Origin: Halicephalobus mephisto
Lineage: Eukaryota > Nematoda > Chromadorea > Rhabditida > Panagrolaimidae
Length of the DNA stretch: 64,000 bases
NCBI GenBank assembly: GCA_009193035.1
Contig: SWDT01000118.1
Span: 1-64,000, forward strand
Direction of reading: 5' to 3'
The notes beneath the pieces are model-generated. The model was not told where the DNA came from and searched no databases. It worked only from the letters and a program-made list of their open reading frames with translations. Of the stretch, positions 55,761 through 64,000 are shown in pieces (within the stretch, counting starts at the first letter, position 1; each line of letters starts with the position of its first letter). The translations under genes and the position numbers were made by a program.

Positions 55761-57584
55761 TGCTATTTATCATCTACCTCGATTACTATCTTAGTCATCT
55801 TCTAGAACTACTTCAAATAATGAGTAGTGCAAAAGTGAGTGGTCAGAAAAGAAAACAATTGATTCATTTCTGCCGATGAAGCGGATATTTCTTATTTTCT
55901 CAAATAAAATAGAAAAAAGAAAAAAACTAGTACGAACAAATACGAAAATCCAAGTTGCAACCGCTCATTGTAATCAAGAAGGGATTAGTCAGGATTACCG
56001 AAACTTGAATCAACAAAAAATATTTACTCAAAATTACAGTCTTATTTTAATCGTTTTTAAAAATTAAAAATTTTTATAAATTAATTTTTAAAATTTATAT
56101 TCGATTTTAAAAAATCCTAAAAATAAAAAATTGTGGAAAATTTCGGAATTTTTTATTGGATTTTAGAAGCTTCTGTAAATTTCCAAAGGATTCTAAAATA
56201 TTTTGAAATTTTCCCAAAATTCTGAAATCTTGAAAATATTCTACAAATTCTAAAAATTTACATTTTTTCAAAATTTTATAAAAAATTTTTTGCAGATTCT
56301 GAAAATTCTAAAATTTTTCTAGATTCTTAAAAATCCTAAAATTTTCCCAAAATTCTGAAATTTAAAAAGTTTTCTACAAATTCTAAAAAGTTTAAAAAAT
56401 TTTTGAAGAATTTTGAAAAATTTTGAAGTTTTTTGCAGATTCTGAAAAATTCTAAAATTTTTCTAGATTCTTAAAAATCCTAAAAATTCTAAAATCTCCA
56501 AAAAATTTCAGACTTTTCTACGATATTCTCGAACTGCAAAATTTAAAAAAAATATAAAAAATTCATTGACCAACTTGCCGGAACGGAAAATAGAAAAACC
56601 GGAAAGTGTCTTCATCTTAATTCATTTCACTTTTCTCATGAAAGATGAGATAAAAGTGATTTATCGTTCCATCTTTTATTTCTTTTTCCGATCATCTAGC
56701 GTTTTCAATTAAGAAAATTGAGGAAAAAATAAAAATAAAATAAAAATGGACATAGTGACCGGTCCGACTAGTTTCGAAATTTTTTTAAATTATAAATTAT
56801 TTAAAAAATATCTATAAAAATTTTGGAATTTTTTAAAAATTATAAATTATTTAAAAAATATTTATTAAATAATAAAAATATTTATGAAAATTTCGGAATT
56901 TTTAAAATATTTTTACTTTTTATTTTAATTAAATTTAAACTGAAATTTTTTATTTTTTCAGAATTTATTGAAGAATTTTGAAATCTTTTAAAAATTCAAA
57001 AATTCTTAAATATTTCTAGTTTTATAAAAATTACAAAAAAGTTACAAAATTAACATATTTTAGATTTCTAAAAATATTAAAAATTTTCTTTAAGATCATT
57101 TTGTAAATACTTTTATTTTTTTTAGTTAAATTTAAACTGAAATTTTTTATTTTTTCAGAATTTGTTGAAGAATTTTGAAGTCTTTTAAAAATTCAAAAAT
57201 TCTTAAATATTTTTAAAATTCTATAAAAATTACAAAAAGGTTTTAAAATTAACATATTTTAGGTTTTTAGATCTCTAAAAATTCAAAGAAATTCCAAAAA
57301 TGACTTTTTTAAAACACATTTCTAATTCTAAAAATAATTTTTCGAAAATTTCCAAAAATGAAGCTATTTTATATCTTCTTCGAGACCAAAATTTACCCTG
57401 TTTATCTTGTTGAATTCCGCAACCTTCCGTATCTGGGGGCGGATTCAGGTCCGTGTTTGGGCCTTCATGACGTCTTGGAAAATTGTTTTTTGATCAGAAA
57501 CAACTTTACTGATCGAATCGTGACCTGCGTAAAAATTTAAAACTGTTCAAAGACAAAAATAGTTTAAATTTAAACACGAGATTG

Positions 57585-57719
57585 ATGGACTATTCTGAGA
57601 AGACTGGGCGACTCCAGCTGATGTCAGAAGGACATTCCAAGGTAATCACAAGTTCAGGAATGTTGGACAGGATTCTACCCATCGATCAGGAAGAAAAACA
57701 AAAATTGTCACAAGATTAA
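57585..57719 (+). other. Short ORF in a GC-richer island, status unknown
   Basis: A 44-codon frame (starts MDYSEKTGRLQLMSEGHSK) with normal worm codon use. It lies in a 300-bp island of mixed composition inside the AT desert, and an overlapping ORF ends at 57540. No splice partner is found. It may be an exon remnant. Confidence 0.25.
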
Positions 57720-58130
57720 AGTTATTTTTAAATTGAAACTTATTATTTGAATACAAGATACAAAAAACACAACTTTGGTTCAGAAAAAAAAGGAAAATTG
57801 TCACTATTAAGTTTTATTTTTCGTCACAAAAGTCAAATATTAATAAAAATGTGACGATTGTGTTACATTTAACAATTATTACAAAACCAAAAATTAATTT
57901 TTTTGTGTGAATTTAATGGAACAATACATTGAACCTAGTGTACCGATATATCATATACAATTTATTAATATCAAAATAAAAAACACAACTTTGGTTCAAA
58001 AAAAGGAAAATTGTCACTATTAAGTTTTAATTTTCGTCACAAAAGTCAAATATTAATAATAATGTGATGGTTCTTAGGTTTTGTCACATTTAATAATTGG
58101 TACGGAGCCAAAAATTAATTTTTTTTTGTG
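57720..58130. repeat. Diverged duplicate of the 239-bp repeat family
   Basis: Two units share AACACAACTTTGGTTC, GGAAAATTGTCACTATTAAG and TTAATTTTTTTGTGTG. These resemble the array at 15370-16000 (TTTTTTGTGTAAATTT, GTGACGGAAAT). Confidence 0.6.
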
Positions 58131-59279
58131 TAGAAAATAAAAAATTGAAGATTTAAAAGAAAGTTATAAAATCACAAATAATGTTTATTTTTTTATATAA
58201 AATTTTAATAATTTTTATATAAAATTTTAACAATTTTTATATAATATCAGAAATATTTTTCTAAAAATTCTTAAATTATGTAAAATTTCTCTAAAGTTGT
58301 TCATCAAAAAATTGCAAAAAAAGTACATTAAAAACATCGAAATTAATTTATTTTTTATTTTTTACTGAAAACAAAACAGTAAACAACAAATATTTTTTCA
58401 AGGACATTCTGTATTTTAAAAAAATAAAAACATTTTTAAAAATAAAAATAAATTCAAACATCAATTTTAAAAATTTTAAAATAAATTTTATAAAATTGTT
58501 TAATTTTAAAAATTCTAAAATATTTTATATATTTTTAAAATTTTAAAATAAATCATATTTTTTTTAATTTTAAAAAGAATTTTATAAATTTTTTTTATTT
58601 TAAAATAAATCATATTTTTTTTAATTTTAAAAACAAATCATATTTTTTTAATTTTAAAAAGAATTTTATAAATTTTTAATTTTAAAAATAAATTATAAAA
58701 CTTTAAAGACGTTTTTTATTTTAAAAATGGACATTAAAAATCCGTATTTAATTTTTTTGAATGTTCTTGCAGAACAAGTGAATCAAAAGTGAGAAGTTTC
58801 ATATATTGAAAAATCGAGAAAACCGAAGGATAACCTTTCGTCCGTCGACCGAGATTTCGATCATCCATTTTTAAACCTTTTTTAATTTTAAATTAATCAC
58901 TTTCAGCAATTTTTTTCGACTTAAATTTGCTTTTTATTTCAATCACATTTAAAATTTAAAAAAAATAAATTTAAAAAAATTTAAATCTCAAAAATCAAAA
59001 AAAAATTTTAAATTTTTAAAAATAAAAAAAATTCTAAATTTTTAAAAATCAAAAAAATTTAAATTTTTTAAAATTTTAAAATTATTATTCAAAATTGTAA
59101 ATTTTAAAAGTTTTTAAAATTTCTCAAAAATTTGTACCAGAATGATTTTAAAAAAATTGTTTTTAAAGTTATATTTATTTTTTATATAAACTTAAAATTC
59201 CTACAGTTTGTAGTCAGAACTTTGAGCATGTGATATGTCGACCACACATTCCAAATTTTGCTCCACTAGTGATCTGATC

Positions 59280-60180
59280 GCTTGTTTCAAGGTCGTTTCT
59301 AATCAAAAATGTCGGTTTTCGAACTTTCGAGTTCATTTCGAATTAGTTTGAATTCGAAAATTAAAATCTTCGAATTTGGACTAAATTATTTTGAGTTCGA
59401 AAATCGAACTTTTGAATTCAAACCGAATTAATTCAATTTCGAAAATCGAACTTTTGAGTCCATTTCGAATTAATTTAAATCCAAAAATTAAAATCTCCGA
59501 ATTCAAACCGAATTAATTCAATTTTGAAAATCGAACTTTTGAGTCCATTTCGAATTAATTCAAGTCCAAAAATTAAAATCTTTAAATTTGAACCGAATTC
59601 ATATAAGTTTAAAAATCAAAATTTCCGAATTTGAATCAAATTAATTTAAGTTCGAAAATTGAACTTTTGAGTTCATTTCGAACTAGTTTGAGTTCGAAAA
59701 TCAAAATCTTCGAATTCAAACCGAATTAATTCAATTTCGAAAATCGAACTTTTGAATCTATTTCGAATTAATTCAAATCCAAAAATTAAAATCTCCGAAT
59801 TCGAACTAGTTTGAGTTCAAAAATCGAAGTTTTGAATTAATTCAAGTCCAAAAATTAAAATCTTTAAATTCGAACCGAATTCATATAAGTTTGAAAATCA
59901 AAATCTCCGAATTTGAAGCAAATTAATTTAAGTTCATTTCGAATTAGTTTGAGTTCGAAAATTAAAATCTTCGAATTCAAACCGAATTAATTCAATTTCG
60001 AAAATCGAACTTTTGAGTTCATTTCGAATTAATTCAAATCCAAAAATTAAAATCTTAAAATTCGAACTAGTTTGAGTTCGAAAATCGAAGTTTCGAATTA
60101 ATTCAAGTCCAAAAATTAAAATTTTCGAATTCGAAGTAATTAGTTCAAGTCTGAAAATCGAAGATTTTGGAAACTTGACA
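59280..60180. repeat. Degenerate minisatellite rich in TTCGAATTAATTC
   Basis: About ten imperfect units of roughly 85 bp built from TTTCGAATTAATTCAA(G/A)TCC and AAAATCGAACTTTTGA. The minus ORF 59934-60251 is this array. Confidence 0.72.
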
Positions 60181-60369
60181 GTTCTGTTTCTAATGAAATC
60201 GCCCCAGACACAGCGTCGCCAGAATCTGCAAAATTGCAAATGACCTGACAAAAACGATCAAGACCGATTTTTAGCTGATCAATTTTATTTTAATTTTAAA
60301 TCAATTTAAATTGTTCTCAATTTGCAAATTCCATAAATTTAAAAAAAAAATAAAAAAATCGGATTAACT

Positions 60370-60660
60370 TTAATTTTACTAATTTTTGTTCGACAAGGAT
60401 CAAATTCCTTCCTTGGTTAAGATTAATGCTTCCGAGGTTGTTTGGCCACGATGAGGAAAGGTCAGTAAGCACTCGAGAGATCTAATTTGCTGATTGTGTT
60501 GACCGGGTGAGCGTAAGCACTTGAGAACCCCGACGTGAAGGAAGTGTTTGCTTGGTCAGTTTTCCAATCTTAGTTTAGCAACGATGGCGGCTTCTTTTTG
60601 TCCATCTTTGTCCCACAAGTTGCCCTAGTTTATCAGAGGAAGATGGGAAAGTACACTTTG
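60370..60660. other. GC-richer island of unknown nature
   Basis: About 290 bp, near 45 percent GC by eye against about 20-25 percent around it. It holds two near-copies of GTAAGCAC(T/C)(T/C)GAGA and a stretch ACTTGAGAACCCCGACGTGA. No long ORF. It could be a non-coding RNA gene, an old transposon piece or an isolated exon. Confidence 0.4.
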
Positions 60661-61199
60661 ACTTAATGGATGAGTCGATGAATAGGTTGATGGATGAGTC
60701 GATGGATAGGTTGATGGATGAGTCGATGAATAGGTTGTTGATCGTTTTTTAGAATGATTTTAGCGTCACTAAATGGCGAATCACAAAATTGAAGTGGTCA
60801 TCATTGTTTTGTGATTTTCGATGATGGATGCCTTGATGAATAAGTCGGTGAACGGACAGAGGAGTGAAATTTTGGTATTATTTTGACGATCATTTCTGTG
60901 TCATAGTATAAAACAACGGGTTAGGAAATTAAAATTATTTTATCATTTTTGTGGTTTTTATCGATGGACGACTTGATGGACGAATCGATGACTGAATAAT
61001 CGATGAGAACTTCCGTTATTTTTAGGGATTATTTTCGTGTCATTAAATATAGGAACGTATTAGGGGATCGCAGAATAAAAATAGTTTTCTTATTTCCTTT
61101 ACTCCCGTTGATGAACGGCCCGATGCATAGGTTCTAAATGAGGTTTTTAATTATTTTTAAAATAATATTTCCGGATCATAAGATCACAAAGCTAATTCA

Positions 61200-61710
61200 A
61201 TAATTATTAAACAAAAATAATTATTTTATGTCCGTGATTTTTGTCGATGAACGGCTTGATGAAGAAGTCGTTGAATACGTTATAAATAAAAATCTTATTT
61301 GTATTTTTAATTATATTTCTACATTACAAGATATAAAAAGAAATTAGGAAGATTGTAAAACAAAAATAATTACTTTATGTCCGTGATTTTTGTCGATGAA
61401 CGGCTTGATGAAGAAGTCGTTGAATATGTTATAAATGAAAATCTTATTTGTATTTTTAATTTTATTTCTACATTATAAGATTTAAAAAGAAATTAGGAAG
61501 ATTTTAAAACAAAAATAATTATTTTATGTCCGTGGTTTTTGTCGATGAACGTCTTGATGAAGAAGTCGTTGAATACGTTTTAAGCAAAGATTATATTTAT
61601 ATTTTTAATTATATTTCTACATTATAAGATATAAAAAGAAATTAGGAAGATTGTAAAACAAAAATAATTACTTTATGTCCGTGATTTTTGTCGATGAACG
61701 TCTTGATGGA
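61200..61710 (+). repeat. Tandem repeat of about 150 bp, 3.3 copies
   Basis: Landmark TATGTCCGTGATTTTTGTCG recurs near 61227, 61376, 61526 and 61676. It is preceded by looser GATGAATAGGTTGATGGATG repeats (60660-60740). Confidence 0.78.
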
Positions 61711-62122
61711 CAAATTTCGAAATCTGTACTTTTTCACTTTTATAGTCTGATCTTAGATAATCCTTCACACGTAAAGCATAATCCAAATTTGTACTTTTTT
61801 ATTTTTTCGCAAAGTTGGTAGGTAGTTCGGCTTAATCTAGCAATCTTATTTTTTAACTTTATATCCAACAACTACTAATTCTTACAAGCCCGAAAAGTCG
61901 GATTAATCAATTTATTTGTTACTTTCGTCTTTGATTCGATCTTGGACTTGCGCAATCTCCTGTGTTTGGGTTTCGCGCATTATTACGTCCTCACGAGTTT
62001 TGACACTTGGCTAATATCGTTTTTCATTCGTTCCATTTACGGACTTGTCTAGAAAACGTGTCAAAATTATTTTGATTTATTTTGCAAAATATAAATTTTA
62101 ATAAACATACTTTTTTAGAATA

Positions 62123-63541
62123 ATGGCCTGGGGATATTTGTCGGTGATTATCCTTGTTGGACACTTGGCAACGTGTACTGTAGGAGACCAACAGTATGCC
62201 GAGGGGATCGGGTACGTCGGGCCTTCCTGTGCTGTTGTGGTGGGTTACTGTAGACGAGATATTAGAAATGAAAAATTTATTTCAGAACGGAAATCTGTAC
62301 ATCCATGGGATCTTCGTGAGACCCTTGAACGACTCCGAAATTATCCAGTTCGATATTTATCAAGACGGACTTGCGAAGTTGAGGAAGTACCAGTCATCCC
62401 CTCTGGCGTTAGTTTTTCCAAAATTCAGAAATCGTATCCGAGATCGATGAAGATTTATGAATTTTTCCGATCTCGAAGTGAAAATTTTAGACGAAAAAAA
62501 TCCTTCGAAATCGAAAAAGTATATTTTTTCTGGGTCTTGAAACGATATCTAATTAAAACAAAATTCCCTTCGAAATCTGAAGAATTAAAAAAAATCTTCC
62601 GGATCTTGAAACGAAATTCTTAAACAAGAAAATATTCCTTTCAAGACCTGAGGAATTAGAAAATATTTTAGTTTTTACAACGAGATATACAGTAAAGTAA
62701 AAATTCTTTTCGAGACCTGAGAAATTCAAAACTCTCTTCGGTCTTGAATTGTAAATCTTCAGCATAAAAATTATCCTTTTGAGACCTGAGAAATTCAGAA
62801 ATTTTTTAGTTTTTATAACGAGATATACTGTAGAATAAGAATTATTTTCAAGACCTGAGAAATTTGAAAATATTTTAGTTTTTACAACAACATATACAGT
62901 AAAGTGAAAATTCTTTTCGAGACCTGAGAAATTCAAAACTCTTTTCGGTCTTGAATTGTAAATCTTCAACAAGAAAATATTCCTTTCAAGACCTGAGAAA
63001 TTTGAAACTTGTTTGAAACTAAACTTCTCATTGAAATAATCGTTTTTTTCGAAATTGAAGAAAATTCAACTTTTGAAATAAATATAAAAATTGATTTTTA
63101 GTGAACACAAAAAAGTCGAAATGCCCCCTCCGGTAGTTCCGGCATTTTGCGGAGGTATGTCGGACAACACAGAAGTCGTCCTGAAGGGCTGTGTCGTGAG
63201 AGACAACAGAGTTTTCGTCAAGGGAAAACTCGTCCGACCTCTTAACAGCATCGAACGAGACACTATCAACAAACTACTGACTTCGAGATCGGCTTTGGCT
63301 AATCCTCATCATGTTTTGTTTTTCCAAAGAAAAAAACGCGAAACTGAAACGAAAAATGAAAAATCAGAAAAAACTTTGAAACAAGCCCAGAACGACGTCG
63401 CTGAATTGTTGCAACAATTTTTGAAGGTCAATGCTACTGTAGCGAAGAGATTCTTGCCTGTGGCAAAGATGTCTCCGTTGTTGAATGAGTTAAGCGAAGA
63501 AGCCATCAAAGTCGCAGAAAATCAACAAGGAGATCACGAAG
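62123..63541 (+). CDS. Secreted pepsin-inhibitor-3-like protein, continues past right edge
   Basis: Exons 62123-62239, 62286-62407 and 63102-63541 (phases 0, 2, 1) run to a GTAAGT donor at 63542, so the 3' end lies outside the window. A signal peptide (MAWGYLSVIILVGHLATCTV) is followed by two copies of a domain: CAVVNGNLYIHGIFVRPLND in the first, and GCVVRDNRVFVKGKLVRPLN after a linker PPPVVPAFCGG. This two-domain layout, the Pro-rich PPPxxxxFCG linker and the GCxVxxNxxFxxxxxVR pattern match Ascaris pepsin inhibitor PI-3 (aspin). Such proteins inhibit aspartic proteases of the pepsin/cathepsin E type. A coil rich in Lys and Glu follows domain 2 and is unusual for the family. Intron 2 (694 bp) is filled with repeats. 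Confidence 0.87.
62408..63101 (+). repeat. Intronic repeats of the inhibitor gene
   Basis: GAGACCTGAGAAATTCAAAA-type units recur every 60-130 bp about seven times, joined to TTTTTACAACGAGATATACA segments. The minus ORF 62553-62972 is this array. Confidence 0.65.
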
Positions 63542-64000
63542 GTAAGTAAAATTTCCTAAATTTTGGCATCTATTCACTTTTTGCCAAAAATTCTTGGCAG
63601 ATGTTTCTTTTCGCCAAAAATTTTTGACATATAGTTACGTTTCGTTAAACTTCCTCGATGTTCGCTCGCGTTCTGTCAAACATCATCGGTGTTCGCTTAC
63701 CTTCCGCCAGTAGTCTGACATTCATTCACATTTCGCTAAAGATTCTGAAAGTTCGCTCATAATTCGCCAGAGACTGGAAGTGCGCTTATAGTTCTCTAAG
63801 AATTTTGACAGTTCTCTTGATTTTCTAAAAATTTCTTTATTGTTTGTTAAAAACTGAAAGTTCACTCATGATTCACTTATTATTTGTTAAAAACTGATAG
63901 TTCGCTCATGATTAGCTTATTATTTGTTAAAGATTCTGATAGTACGCTTATAATTCGCTTATTATTTGTCAAAAACTAATAGTTCGCTCATGATTCGCTT
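63542..64000 (+). other. Intron of the inhibitor gene with a degenerate repeat
   Basis: Short units such as TTCGCTCATGATTCGCTTAT and ATTTGTTAAAAACTGATAG recur to the window edge. No exon is seen. Confidence 0.5.

Larger units (their letters stand above)
55761..62122. other. AT-rich repeat desert
   Basis: More than 6 kb with no confident gene. Long stretches of A/T homopolymer-like sequence (56040-57350, 58130-59200) alternate with satellites at 57720-58130, 59280-60180 and 61200-61710. Two GC-richer islands (57400-57720 and 60370-60660) stand out. Confidence 0.6.

Noticed and set aside
59934..60251. 105-codon minus ORF
   Set aside because: Product of the TTCGAATTAATTC minisatellite.
62553..62972. 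139-codon minus ORF with repeated NFSGLE units
   Set aside because: Tandem repeats in the inhibitor gene intron; the gene on the other strand explains the region.
1..64000. tRNA or rRNA genes and CRISPR arrays
   Set aside because: I saw no T-loop/acceptor pairs fitting a tRNA, no rRNA similarity, and no regularly spaced short repeats with unique spacers; the repeats present are ordinary satellites.

Overview
The window is nuclear DNA of a free-living rhabditid nematode, Caenorhabditis or a close relative. Evidence: very short introns (many 37-55 bp), AT-rich spacers, AG acceptor sites just upstream of start codons that fit spliced-leader trans-splicing, a 20-of-22-base match to the SL1 leader, and nematode-specific families (ABF defensins, pepsin-inhibitor-3, OAC acyltransferases). 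Clear orthologues of C. elegans tbc-2, eat-3, eif-3.F and scp-1 are present. The last three are adjacent and on the same strand, as I recall they are in C. elegans (cosmid D2013, chromosome II). All gene models below were assembled by hand from splice signals and checked for phase and total length.

Layout. 0.2-3.2 kb (-): CCCH + CHY zinc-finger protein, running off the left edge. 3.5-7.8 kb (+): TBC-2-type Rab GAP. 8-18 kb: an accessory region with three ABF-type antimicrobial defensin genes among solo LTRs, MITEs, a 239-bp tandem repeat and a 1.2-kb palindrome. 18.2-19.9 kb (-): F-box/LRR protein. 20.3-29.5 kb (+): operon-like block of EAT-3/OPA1 dynamin, eIF3 subunit F and SCAP. 30.4-31.5 kb (-): small single-pass membrane protein. 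31.7-36.2 kb: histidine acid phosphatase gene flanked by an inverted duplication of its own last two exons. 36.8-39.2 kb (-): OAC acyltransferase with an SGNH tail. 39.5-40.6 kb: a small ORF split by a solo LTR, then a second LTR nested in a MITE. 42.4-43.5 kb (-): one-LIM-domain protein. 46.7-48.4 kb (+): cytochrome P450. 49.7-51.4 kb (+): unrecognised 574-residue protein. 52.7-53.6 kb (+): Fcf2/DNTTIP2 rRNA-processing factor. 53.7-55.2 kb (-): double-GILT secreted protein without CXXC motifs. 55-62 kb: AT-rich repeat desert. 62.1 kb to the right edge (+): pepsin-inhibitor-3-type secreted protein.

The housekeeping genes serve membrane traffic (Rab GAP), mitochondrial fusion, translation, sterol sensing and ribosome assembly. 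The accessory genes look environment-facing: defensins, secreted phosphatase, P450, protease inhibitor, GILT-like protein. The most unusual structure is the acid phosphatase locus. The copy of exons 3-4 in the expected position carries a 1-bp deletion, while an intact copy lies in opposite orientation on the far side of the gene. Recombination between these arms would flip the gene body onto the intact 3' end.
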